Source: Ulva prolifera (taxonomy: Eukaryota; Chlorophyta; Ulvophyceae; Ulvales; Ulvaceae). From it: a stretch of 64,000 nucleotides of DNA. Made by a program: the position numbers and the translations under genes. The notes beneath the pieces are model-generated. The model was not told the DNA's origin, ran no database searches, and saw only the letters and a program-made list of their open reading frames with translations. Shown in pieces: positions 1 through 11,168 of this stretch (position 1 is its first letter; each line of letters begins with the position of its first letter). The stretch lies in NCBI GenBank assembly GCA_023078555.1, contig CM041199.1, positions 6,081,315 through 6,145,314 on the forward strand. Direction: 5' to 3'.

Positions 1-573
1 TAGCTGATGATACCCTCCGTCAACGCCGAAACATGTCATGTCGGTCCGTGATCGACGTGTGATTCAGCATCATCCACTGCTGTTCTACCTCAGATGGTGC
101 ACCCATAACAACGGCCCAGTGGTGTGGCGACCACCCGGGTACCATCAGTGTTGCATCACGGTGGTACCGCAATTGTTGACATTGTACATTCCAGTCCGGG
201 ACGATGCATCAGTGGTCCAGCATACACAACACAAGCGGAAGATTCAAGCCTCACCTGTACTTCCAGAGGTGAGATCTGCTTGCATGCAGACTTGAGACTC
301 TTCGTGAGCGTGAAACACTCAATTGAACATTGGGTGTCGAAAAACACTGGAACTGTGAGCACGTGAGTCAAGGCCGATCGCTTCGCCACTCGGATACTAG
401 ATTAATACAACATACATTCATAAGTTTGACTCTGCCACTGCGACCCTAGACCTGCTCTGCTGCTGCTACCCCAGATCAACAAAGACGATTTGACAAATTG
501 CAACTTCTGCGAACTACGTCCTTCGTAATCGTCCAGATCCCTCTGCGAACCTACTACAAAGTTCGCAGAAGGA
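1..573. other. no gene recognised; small inverted repeat
   Basis: No reading frame here resembles a known protein. The only structure seen is a perfect 12-bp inverted repeat, CTTCTGCGAACT at 504-515 and its complement at 560-571, which could fold into a hairpin with a 44-nt loop. It abuts the left arm of the larger inverted-repeat structure at 575 and may be part of its end. Confidence 0.5.
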
Positions 574-1934
574 TCATGCGGGACCCAGCATTGCATGAAC
601 ATATGTGGAAAGAAGAAGCAGCTTTACTTTGTGTTGCCTTGACCCTCAGGCACGACCTCAGGCATGTGCTCAGCTGCATTCGACAGGAAGCCATGCCTGT
701 GTGGCCATTCTAGGGCCTTACACCACAAAACACAAGGCAGTGCATTGCGTACCTCAAGGCGGAAACTCAGATGCACAAGGAATCAGTCACCGCGCCACAA
801 AGGCGCGGGTTACAGAGGGCGTGTGGGCTGTTGCCATGTCCAGCGTGTTCATCCACGTGATTCGAATCGGATCAACAAGGCACCAGATGTACCGCGCTTC
901 CGACAGTGGCGGCGTGCCCGCAACCTGGCCAAGCTGTGTGGATTCCAAGGATCCCTATGCACAGCGTGGCTGCCATGGCATTTGCAGAAGCCTGCACACG
1001 CAGTAGCTATCGGCACCAAGACGGCACCATGCACAGGCGGGCAAGGTCATGCCGACACGCCGCACGTGCAGAGATGCACGTACCTACGCTAGACTGCAAG
1101 TCATCGGTGGTGTTCATGCTGCCGTGGGAGGGCGCGAAGATCGCGGGCACGACGGACGCGTTGGCCGCGCCGGTGATGACCCCAAGCGCCACCAAGGTGC
1201 CCATGCAGTCCGCCCTCGCTGCCATCGGCGACTTCCTTGACGTCATGGTGCGACTGATCCCCTGATGGTGCCATGGTCTTACATAGGAGAAGACGAAATG
1301 CAGCCGGGTCATGCATATGGGCGTGGCTCGCACGTCCTGCAAGCGTGGGTAGCGTTGTGGCGCGCTGCCATGCATCAGTGCAACGCACAGGCACGCAGTT
1401 CCTTGTCGGCGCGCTTGCAGCTGGGTGTCATCGAGAAATGTGGCCAGGCGGAGTCCGGTGCAGAGATACGGACGCGCTGCCTCGACTTCCACAACACAAT
1501 TATTTGTTAAGCACTGCCCGTGCGCAAGCTGTCCCTGTGGCTTGGTCCTTTGCGGGTGGAAGTCTAGGGTGCAATTGGAGATGAATGCGAGCTGCTCATG
1601 CGGGACGTTATGGCCATGCTGTGGAGCCGGCTTGTGGTGAAGGGTGTCAGCAGCTGGGTGTAAGGCTGAGTGATGTGCATGAATACATGCCGGATGGCGT
1701 AGCCTCAGGCATTAGTTGGGTTCGCTTGGAACCTGATGACAGCATGGGGTTTGATACCTGGCGCGTGCACAGTGACTGCAGCCGCTGAGATGATTGAAGC
1801 CATTTACGAGAGATCTCTCGCTTCTTGCACAACCCAGCTGCACACTTGCCTGAGTTACAATCTGGGGGCACAACCGTCACAAAGCCAGTACCTTCTTCTC
1901 TCACATTATGTTCATGCAATGCTGAATCCCGCAT
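504..1934. mobile_element. inverted-repeat structure, candidate non-autonomous DNA element
   Basis: Positions 575-619 and the reverse complement of 1892-1934 are near-identical. Both contain CATGCGGGA, then CAGCATTGCATGAACATA, then a GAAGAAG end, with only a few mismatches and one single-base gap; weaker similarity runs about 25 bp further inward and through a CGCAG placed six bases outside. The arms are about 1.3 kb apart in opposite orientation, as in a terminal- or subterminal-inverted-repeat DNA element. No transposase frame is visible inside. The interior holds one exon of an FAD-dependent glycerol-3-phosphate dehydrogenase (1101-1247), so a gene-fragment-carrying (Pack-type) element is the simplest reading. 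Target-site duplications were not identified and the exact ends are unknown. Confidence 0.5.
1101..1247 (+). pseudogene. orphan exon of FAD-dependent glycerol-3-phosphate dehydrogenase (GlpD/SDP6 type)
   Basis: A 49-codon open stretch reads VVFMLPWEGAKIAGTTDA and, further on, ends in AAIGDFLDVM. This matches the conserved segment of mitochondrial FAD-glycerol-3-phosphate dehydrogenases (SDP6, GPD2, GlpD) with the pattern VVFMLPW, AGTTD, then AI.DYL..KVR. The enzyme oxidises glycerol-3-phosphate to dihydroxyacetone phosphate and feeds electrons to the quinone pool. The exon is phase 0 at both ends, preceded by TGCAAG and followed by GTGCGA, so its intron borders seem to be kept, although the acceptor is TGCAAG where most acceptors here are TGCAG. 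No other exon of this roughly 600-residue protein is found on either side: neither the FAD-binding N-terminus nor the conserved block normally following. I therefore call it a relic or captured exon, lying inside the inverted repeats at 575 and 1934. Confidence 0.7.
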
Positions 1935-2463
1935 GTGTGTGCTGCGTTCACGCCTGATCCACACACATGCGCGCGCGCAGGCCTTCTTCTGAGGACCTCC
2001 CGGTCTTTATGAGATTATCATCCTACTCTACTACTTGCATGGCACACACACCTGATGTCGTCTACACGTCTACATGCGCCTCTGCCATACGCGCCTGGCA
2101 AACAACCGCTGGCGCTCTCCGAGCTTACCTCGGCGTAGCTAACCTGGCGCCTCCTTTCAAACACACCCGACGGCCGCACTCTTCTCGACTACCGCCCACA
2201 CAGCCATCCACCCACCCCGTGTCCTGCCGCCCCCGCTGCCATTGCTGCACGCAACACAAGAGCGCCGCGCCTCCTTCCCAGTCAAAGACGCAGCCCTCAC
2301 GCTACTACGTTCCCTTGATTTCAGATGCATGCCACTCAGCCAGTCCCCCCCCCTGCCGCTGCCCACCAGGGGTCCGACAAGCTGCTGCAGTAAAGCGCAC
2401 AGCCACGCCACTCCTCCCAGATGCAGCCGTACACTGCCTCCTTGGGCGCTACCGTGTGTCCTG
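1935..2463. other. spacer between the inverted-repeat structure and the CNNM gene
   Basis: No coding signal is seen on either strand beyond shadow frames. There is a short CA/CG-rich run (ACACACATGCGCGCGCGC, about 1960-1977). The region should contain the 3' untranslated end of the CNNM gene, which reads leftward and stops at 2464. No clear polyadenylation signal was identified. Confidence 0.4.
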
Positions 2464-5400
2464 TCACTCATCGTACTCTGTCGAGCCGGTATGCGACAGC
2501 GGCGCCTCCCCGCGGCGGTCATCTGCGCCGTCCCACCACCCCGGCTGCTGCCGCCGCGCCGACTCCGCCGGCGTCACTGCGCGGAACAGCGCCGTCGCCG
2601 GCGCGTCGCCGTGGCTGCTCTTTACGAGCTCCAGCTCCATCATATCTGCATGCGTGCTGCGCCGCGCACTGCGCGCCGACCGCGAGCTGTTGTCCCCGTG
2701 CGATGTCCCGGCCCCCCCGGCCGCCTCAGGCCCCCTTCTGGCGTCCTCGTCAACAAGCACCGGCTGGCCCCCCTCGCCCAGTACGACCACACCACGCAGC
2801 ACGCCGCTATTCGAGTTACTGCGCGCCTCCTTCCCACTTCCGGCGCTCGCTGCCCCCCCCTCCGCTGCCACCCCACGGGGCGCAGACGCCGGGTCGTTCG
2901 CCGACAGCGGCCGCGCTTCACCGCTGACAGAGGACGAGATGACGGCGCCCGGCAGCGTGAACTGGGACTGGCCCCCGGGGTGGCTTGGCGAGGCCGCATC
3001 CGGGCTCACGGTGTGGGGGCCCGCCGGCGCCAGCGGGCTCGCGTGTTTGCCAGGGGCGGCCTGGGACGCCGCGGAGGGGCGGGTGGCGGACGCGGGGCCG
3101 CTGCCGGGTGGGGTGCGGAGGCGCGTCGCGGGGCCCCGACGGAAGGAGCCGCTGTTCCGGGTGATGCGGGTCTCTTGCACCTTGGTGACCGTCGACGCTG
3201 CCTGCATGCATGCCCCAGTCACGCACTGCTGCGCCACTGCGGCCCCGGCACGGTGGGCCGTACACCGCAGTGTGGCTGCGCTGCATGCATTACGAGGCTG
3301 CACTGCATACGGTGAAGCCATGCATGCTGCACTACATCACCGCACAAGGGTCAGGCACCGGATGTAGCCAGCTGAACAATGCATCATGCCCTGGGACGGA
3401 TCTCGTCGTACCCCACCCGATGACACCGTCCACAGCGCGACCCAGCCGCAACATGGCATGGGGTGGCGCGGGGCAGGCGGGTACCTCCTGGAAGGCAGCA
3501 GGAAGGCAGCTGGAAGGCGCGTACCTGCTGGAAGGCGGCGCGGTCGATCTGGATGAGGCGGCACGGCCCCGTCGTGCACGCCGTGAAGTCCGGGTAGTAC
3601 CGCTCCGCCTGCAGCGCCTTGTGGCCGACGCTCTGCCACGGCCCGACCTCGCTCGCAAACTCCTCCGCGCCTGCCCACACGAGCAAGCGGCCCTGGAGCA
3701 CCAGCGTGAAGGTGTCGCTCGCGGCGCCGCGCTTGTAGAGCACCGCGTGCGACCCCACGCGCGTGCCCGCGCCCTCCTGCACCCCGCCACACATTTCGTT
3801 TGCCACATGCATGTGCACACACAGCCATCATACCCCAGTCCCCATGCATGCGCAGCACTGTACCGGCAGCACCACAGGCGGGACGGTTGTGCTGGTGGAT
3901 TCAGGGTGTGAGAGAGATTCTGGATCTATGTGCCTCAGGTGCCGGAGCGCCTCGCCCTCCTTGCATGACTTGCCATACATCGGCCCATGCACATGCATCA
4001 TGCACATGCACTATGTCTAGAGACAGCTCAAAGCCAAGGTGAGCAGCGGGCCGGGTGCACACATCACGAATGCGATTTATGAGCTCGCCGCTGTCCACGG
4101 ACCAGTCCGCCGAAGCCGAGCCGTCGTCCGAGCTGTCGTCCTCGTCCACCACTGTGCTCTGCACGAGCAGCTGCCGCAGCTGGCTCTGCGCGCCCTCGAA
4201 CATCGCAAACTCCGGCACGCGGCCCGTGAGGAACGCCGTGATGGCGTGCACCTCCTGCCGGTTCAGCTTGCTGTGCTCCCGCGCCTTGTGCTCGAACAGC
4301 GACAGGAACGTCGCGAGGTCCGGCCGCCCGCGCTCCTGCATGCATGCCAGGCAGTGGGGGGCGCTGTGGCACTTCAGCGGGCGAGAGTTACAGGAGGCCA
4401 TCTGGAGAACATGCATGTGCGCGGCAGTGGCTGCACACGGTGACCGCCACGGACACGCTCACTGTGCATCAGCCACCGCGGCGCCCCACCAAGGAAGTGG
4501 GGGACATGAAACGGCAGGCGGCGGCGACGGGGGGTGAGGGGGTTGGGGGGGAGGCGCGCCGCCGCGGCGCGGCGGCAGCAGGGCGGCTGCGGCGGCGCAC
4601 CTTGTGGACGCGCTGCAGGGAGTCGTTGGCGATGAAGGTGTCGTGCTCGTCGACGATCTCGGCCTTGATCATCTCCTCGAGGATGTCCTCGAGCGTCACG
4701 ACGCCCGTCGCCTCCCGCACCGCCAGGCCGGCGCGGTCGCCGCACTTGATCAGCTCCAGGATCTCCTCCTGCACACAGAGCACTCGCTTTGGTTGCTTGG
4801 TACGTGCATGGGCCCCTGCGGCTCTGGGCGGCGTGGGGGTGCGTGATATGAAGCGGATCGACGACGGCGGGAGGGGGGCGCGTGCTGGCCATCCCCGGCT
4901 GCAGACTGGCGCATTCACATACAGCCGCCTCACATACAGCCGCCCGGCGTGGGTGCGCTGGGAAGGAGTGATGCCCTACCGGAGGTGAGCTCCGCCTGCT
5001 ACTTCACAAATGGTACCAGTCACAGTAGCTCGGGTCATTGTATGGCAGAGCACCAGTCCAAGCCACAACACACTGCCGCGCACAACATCGACACGCGGAG
5101 GACCCGGACAATAGCACATACACCTACAGCTACTTTAGGCACGAAGCTGTTTTCGGCCCGGCGAGCGTGCAGGCATGCATGCAGAAGAAGCTGACTGCGG
5201 CAGCCAGCAGCCAGCGGGCTATGCAGCCGTGAAGGGTGTCCACGGCAACACCACCGGTAACACGGATGGGCTTGACTGGTGGCATCGTAAGGAGAGGACA
5301 GGCACAGCAGGTGACAGGAAGCGGGACAACATGCATGGGGGGGGGGGGGGGGGGGGGGGGCAGACCTGTGAGAGGGGTTTGCCGGTCTCGGGGTCGCGGA

Positions 5401-7015
5401 ACTGGATCGCGATCATGAGGTGGCTGTATGAGGCCTTGAAGATCTTGAAGACCTCGTTCAGGGGCGTCTGGTCCGAGATCAGCCGCACCTGCGACGTGCC
5501 CCTGCACGGCAGCGCCCCGGGGGTTGACTGTGTGATAGCGGCAAGACATCCTCGCATGATGCTGCATGAGACACATGCCGGCAATGGCCGGCACTGCAGC
5601 TGCCCGGAGGATGAGCGGAAATGGTGCCTGATGTGGCAGGCCCGTTGACAACGTCACATGCGCAAGCCGCATCGGCTCAGGTGGGGAATCTAGGCAGATT
5701 AGGATAGACTATTATGCCCATCTATGCAGATTCGCTGACAGAGCAGCGGGCATGGGAAGCCGTGTGCCCGGGTGTGGGAAGTGGCGGCTGCCACGCATGG
5801 ATGCACCAGCGGCCAGGCGGGTCCAAGAGAGATGATGTGCTCACCTGAATGACACAACAGTCTGGACCTCGATCTCATCGTCGGGGTCGACAAGGACGAG
5901 GTCCTTCACAAACAGCATGTTGCTGACTCGGTCGCGAGAACCGCCTTCATAAACAGGTATTCTCGTGAATCCCGTCTTGTAGATCTCCAGCATTGTCTCG
6001 AAGTCGAGTTTGCGTGTGGCTTCAAGCATGAACACCTTGTCTATGGGGGTCATCACATCTCGGACTAGGCGGTCGCTGTATTCAAGGGCTCCTGCAGGAA
6101 CAAACCTGGGGTTTTGTATCGTACTGTCACGGGAAATCAGAGGGGACTGCCTGTTACAATTGACTTCTGGAAAGTCCTTCGCTGTTCTGATAATACATAT
6201 TGTTTTCTACTGAGTGCATGTAACGGGTTGAGTTTGTGGCCGAGGATGGAGCGCAAGGAAGACCTCAACAAATCGGCCACAAACACTACAAAGCAGACGT
6301 TCAGCATCAATTGCGGAAGTAATGATGGCTACAAGGCTACCGCTGCCAGGATGCGTGCTCCAGATGCAGGAGGTGACAGCCCGGTGCTGACCAGGTGAGC
6401 GATGCAGCAGCAGCCTGGCTGCAGTCACATGCAGGCAAGGCACATACCTGCGAGCAGGTTATGATCATCAGCATCAATTCCATCTTCTTCAGGATCCCTC
6501 TTTCCTTGCACGACTTGCATCTTCAGGAGATGCTTGAGCTCCTCCCGCGAGTACACCAGACCAACTTCTCTGCCGAGGATGAAATCGAGCACTTTCGAGA
6601 TCGGCCATGCCACAACGAACAAAGCGGCGATGCAAAACCATGTGATGTATCTGGTCTTGGAGCCGATGAACAAGCCGTGCCGCGAGCAGACAGCCTGTGG
6701 CGCGATCTCGCCAAATATGACGATGAGGGCTGTTGACGCGATACCACCAGCAACACCACCACTGATAGTGGCAAGCAAAATCGATAGGACTGAATTGACG
6801 ATAACATTGCCAATCAGTAGCGTGCATAGAAGCAAATTTCCATTCTTGCGCAACGGAATTATTTGCTTGGCGTACTGCTGCTCTTGCGCGTCGCCAGCTT
6901 CTGCTAAAATAGTCAGCGAAGATAGATCTAGGGACAGGAGGCCCAATGTCAGCCCTGAGAAGAGCGCAGAGCACAGAATTAGTCCCCCCGCAAGTAAGTA
7001 ATTCAGTGCGGACAT
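2464..7015 (-). CDS. CNNM/CorC-type Mg2+ transporter with DUF21, CBS pair and CNBH-like domain
   Basis: Predicted integral membrane metal (Mg2+) transporter of the CNNM/ACDP family, about 793 residues. Seven exons keep frame: 7015-6448, 6091-5845, 5501-5366, 4768-4601, 4335-4063, 3776-3525, 3201-2464. Residues 1-175 form the DUF21 domain, with SALFSGLTLGLLSLD in the first helix and the family signature GEIAPQA followed by CSRHGL. Residues about 205-375 are the CBS pair (MTPIDKVFML, TRIPVYEG, LFVKDLVLVDPDD, then GVVTLEDILEEMIKAEIVDE), expected to bind Mg-ATP. Residues about 376-548 resemble the cyclic-nucleotide-binding-homology domain of animal CNNMs (TFTLVLQGRLLVWAG). The last 245 residues are low-complexity, rich in Ser, Ala, Pro and Gly. 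Intron acceptors before 4335 and 3201 are TGCATGCATGCAG or close to it. The start is the first ATG, two residues before the first helix. Confidence 0.87.
5337..5360. repeat. 24-base G homopolymer in CNNM intron 3
   Basis: Twenty-four consecutive G on the + strand, hence C24 in the transcript of the CNNM gene. It begins only six bases after the exon 3 end, directly behind the GTCTGC donor. Such tracts can form G-quadruplex or i-motif structures and are prone to length change. Confidence 0.9.
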
Positions 7016-7723
7016 CCCACTGACTCGATCTCACAAAACCCGGACGGCAGAGATTGCCTCGCCGGTGCTGCAGCAAATGCTGTTCTTCACGTCGACGGCA
7101 GTGAGTTCTCGAAGCGCGCGGGCCGCTTCCCCGGTCAGCCGCGGCGTCGGCGACGCATTGTGGACTTCCTGCTCCGCATATGACTACCGAATCCTTGAGT
7201 GCAGCTGATCTATAACTGCAAGTGTTGAACCGACGAAGTTGCAGTTTATGGAGCCACCGTTGCGGCGTGTTGCGAAGGGCAGTAACATGTGTGAGCGTGG
7301 CGAGCGACACCAGTGCCCTCATGAGGCCCGAGCTGCATTGTCGAGTCCTGCACAAAATCGAAGGAACACGTGTGACACATGCATGGAGAGGCGGCGCCGC
7401 GCCACAAAAACAGTGCGAGCCCGATTGAGGCCACCTCAGCCGGAGTGCCGTGGAGCATGCAAACACCTGGGCATGCAAGCCACTGCCCCTCCACCAGCAC
7501 ATGGCTACCGTAGAGACAGCAGCTATGCAAGAGCACCACGTCATCTATTAGCTGATCAGGCTTGCTATTGCGGGGATGCATGCCAGGTACATCGGTCGCT
7601 GCCGTGGTCGTCATCACAACAAAACACACCTTACGGTTGCTTTAGAAGACTGACTGCCTGACACTCACGTGGATTTTCATATAGTTGCCTTTGTTTTTTC
7701 GCCACGTACACGATTTCGCAGGT
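7016..7723. promoter_or_regulatory. divergent upstream region, CNNM gene and small + strand gene
   Basis: About 0.7 kb between the ATG of the leftward CNNM gene and the proposed ATG of the rightward gene at 7724. No convincing TATA box or coding exon was recognised. Both promoters are expected here from gene orientation alone. Confidence 0.4.
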
Positions 7724-8788
7724 ATGGCGTCGGTTGACCGTGCCGATTACATGGACAATATCAAAGTCGCCGAGGTCGAACAGACGATTCAAAAAGAAAA
7801 AGAGTGCGTGATGCGTGATACTTGCAGTGGAGTATTGTGTACTCAAGCAGCTGCCGATACGCATGCTGAGATCAGCACGCGACTCACACAGGTCACATGA
7901 GCTCGGGCCATAGCATGTCAGAATACCACGACAGACAGCATAGCATAGTGTGACATCTGATCACTACACGAGTGCTGTAGGCTACAGCGGCAGTACTTTC
8001 GGGAGCAAGAGAAGCTGGGGAAGATCCAGTTGCGCCCACCCACACCTACAAAAGCAAAGCAGAGCCTGGAGGCAAAGTATGGACTTCCAGAACACCTACG
8101 TCCCATACAGCAGTGCCCTGAGACTGCCATTGCATTAACGTTTTCGCGTCAGCTCTGGGGCAACGCAGTACCAGGCATGTCCTTCCGTCTTGAATGTTTG
8201 CACAAAGCCATGATCAGACATCATGCCTCTTGCTAAAAGGCTGTAATCAATGTTTTTGTCCCGTGACTCCTGACTCTTTTGTGAGAGTCTAACTTGCTGT
8301 CCTCACGGTCAATGCCACACATCACTCGTGGCCTGTTTGCGCAAGCCTGTAAGGAACATTTGCAGCTGCCTATCTGCATGTTCACGAGTGGGCCATCGAG
8401 CTGTAGCTGCACTTTTTGAATTGTGCCTGTGCGTTGCTCTGAAACAGTCACTTGCAGGCTGCGTAGGTGTGGTCACAGGCGTCGCCTCAGCGCAGCTAAT
8501 ACCAATTCCAGTACACAGCAGGGCTGTGTAGTTGTAGGAACTGAGCAGAGGTGCTTCTGCTTCATGTTCTTCTCAAGTGCGACTGTCCCGAATGCAGGCT
8601 ACATTGTCCGTGACCCAAAGGCGACGATCAGCACGGCTGCATCAGACTTCATTTGGGACGAAGATGAAATCGATTACATGAAAAAGCAGAATCTCTTGGA
8701 CAAAACCTTCAACCGGCGCCGCGACGAGCAGACACATTATGTCGAGTGCAGAGCAATGTACGATGCCATGATGGGCAAGCCAAGATAG
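7724..8788 (+). CDS. small unrecognised protein, probably three exons
   Basis: Three coding-like pieces lie in order on the + strand. The first starts at the ATG at 7724 (ASVDRADYMDNIKVAEVE, then a Lys/Glu end) and reaches about 7803, followed by a GTGCGTG donor-like sequence. The second covers about 8000-8115 (YFREQEKLGKIQLRPPTPTK, then LEAKYGLPEHLRP). The third runs from about 8600 to the TAG at 8786-8788 (GYIVRDPKATISTAASDF, WDEDEIDYMKKQNLLDKTF, ending MYDAMMGKPR). The composition is charged and soluble; no signal peptide or membrane helix is seen. The phases of my candidate joins do not all agree, so the exact exon edges are open. The total would be about 130 residues. I do not recognise the family; short charged proteins of this kind are common in ciliary and nuclear complexes, but nothing here proves that. 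Confidence 0.5.
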
Positions 8789-11168
8789 CAGCAGTTGTCT
8801 TATCTTTGTCATGTTTCGTGTGCTGCTTGCATGCACTGCCTGGTCACAAGCAATTGGATATCGTGATCTTTGGATGCTCCGCTGCAAATGGCTACTGTGC
8901 ATGAAGTTGGACAATTGGACTGCGGTCCACACCACTTGGCATCGACCCTGCCCGCGGTAGTCTTGGCGAAAATGGCCTGCCATGTCCGTGTCACTGTGTC
9001 GCAGGCTCAGTCAATCTGCATTGTGGGAGCACATCTGGGACCGAGTACGCTGCCATCAGTAGCACAATGGAAGACTGTATGTTGTTTTTTCCAGCGTTGC
9101 GGACAGCGATGGCACATGCATGCGACATGTCTCAAGCACATTGTGTGTCACTGGGGATGGAATATGGTCAAGGGTTTATGGACATATTTGTAGCATGCGC
9201 CGACATTGCTTGAAACCCAGCGTTCAAATCAATGAGTTTTGTTCAACCAAGTCATACGGACGTGCAGCCGCCTCAGGCATTATGGCAGTGTCTGTGGCAC
9301 CAACATGCTCAGCGGTCCTCACAAAGCAAAGATGACTTGTATCTCGATTATGCTGCCCCAGATGTGCTAGTGGGAAGCAGCCCACTTACTGCACGTTTGC
9401 ACCCAATGCAAAGCCCTTAAGCAAGGGTAGACTTATGGGCAGAGCTGACGTCGCACCGAGATATTACTGAATTCGGTTGGTCAACGAAGCACTGAACAGA
9501 GAATCCAGCATGGCCTCGCACAAATCATCCTGGATCAGTTGGACCAACGGAATTGTTCTACGCCCGGGCCAAACCAACCATTCCCTACAGAATGCATGCA
9601 CCAGAATGTGCAATCAGCACGTGGCAGCTCCCCCAGAAAGACTCATCCCCCAGCTGCGCCTTGTTGTTCTGGAACACTCCCGGAGGAGAGTCAGCTGCGC
9701 AGCCAAGATGGGTTCACCGCAACACAGATGTCAGCCTCGCACGTATCCAGCCACTGCACTGCTGCCAACTGACCTGCCGAACGCTCCCGCTGCTACAATA
9801 CAGAACAGAATACCATCCAGGTAACAGCGTGGTGATGACCAAATGCTCTAAATCTATCTCCACCAGCCCAGTGCATCCCTTGTCTTGACATGAGCAACGA
9901 GGCTACCTCACTGGCTACTATGAATCACATGAGCTCAGGCCAGAGCTCAAAAGAGTACCGTGTGGCAATGCAACCAATAGCATCACTCCACCTCACACGC
10001 ACTCCGAGGCTCCCTCCCTGACTAGCATTACGGAGCCCCCCCCCTCGATGACTGCACTGTGGGAGCCATAAGCCACGGACCACTCAACACACACCGCCTC
10101 ACAGAGCCACAGCTCCGCCTTGCCAGCAGGCCCGCTCAGCACCAAGCGCCACCGCTGCAACAGCAGCTCCTACAGATTCCATGCACACGCGGTTTTGCTG
10201 CTGCACTGGCGCCCAGTGCGCTGTACCAGGCCACCAGTCAAGTGAACAAGGAAAAGAAACACCGCACCATATCCTTACCGCACTTCTACAACTCCGGACG
10301 ACCACGACCAGTGCAGCCCCAAGCCCGCATCACACAGCAATACATCAAAGTAGCACAGCCACACGGCCCACCACCGCTGTGCCTGCCCGCGCCCGAATGC
10401 TGCCAGACACCTGCCCGGGCTCTTCCAGACCTCCGGCAGCTCACCAGCGGTGGGACAGTCCCTCTGGCACCCCTGTGGACACAAGCGGAGGCGAGACGAG
10501 CACAAAGGTTCTTGTGTGGGTGACCAGCAGTTGAGACAGCATTCCTGCTGTGTCCCCGGATCACAAGGCTAGCCTGAACCGCTCCATCACCTCAGAGGCA
10601 CTCCCCTACACACAGCGCTGCACATGGCCGCCGCATGAGGCCAAGGCAACAGGATGCTGCCACGTGAATCCGGATCGCAGCCATGCTCTTGCCCTGGCTG
10701 CGGCCGCGGGAGTGCGCGTGGGGCAAGGGGCACATCCGAGCAGCCCTTCCCACGGAGTCACATGCCAGCGCCCCGCCTTCGCCACCGGCGGCGCCCAAGC
10801 TACTACAGCGCGACCATGCAGCAGCTGCAGCATCCCCAGCCAGCACAAGCAGATCGCTGGCGGTGCGGTCATCGCTGGCGGTTGTCAGGGCGCCTTGGCA
10901 GCAACACACTCGCAGCCTCCGCCCATAGAGGACTTACGTCATGTCATCGAGCGCGCAGCCATGCATCCAGCCGACTCATGCCCTCTGAGCCGCCGGTGGA
11001 GTAGGCAAAGCCGCGAAGCCAACGCACGGGGCACCATTGCCGACAGCGCAGACGCGCACGGTCTCCTCCTGCCATGCATGGGCGAGCACAGCAGGGGTGG
11101 CGGACAGAAGTCGGGGCGGCAGAAATGAGGTGTTGGGTGCGGCCGGGTGCCTAAAAGCCTGGGGGCCA
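8789..11168. other. long intergenic region, no gene supported
   Basis: Between the small + strand gene and the end of the rsmG gene. The 10.0-11.0 kb part gives long Pro/Ala/Gln-rich open frames on both strands, but these have mixed composition, no domain and no consistent splice sites, and are best read as GC-driven shadows. The 8.8-10.0 kb part shows nothing. The 3' untranslated end of rsmG should lie just below 11169. Confidence 0.4.

Noticed and set aside
1967-3367. 466-codon + strand open frame
   Set aside because: Antisense to the last CNNM exon, which is GC-rich and so free of stops on the other strand; composition is Ser/Pro/Ala only.
10059-11128. Long + strand Pro/Gln/Ala-rich open frames
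   Set aside because: Frames overlap on both strands, show no domain or splice consistency, and follow from GC-rich composition.
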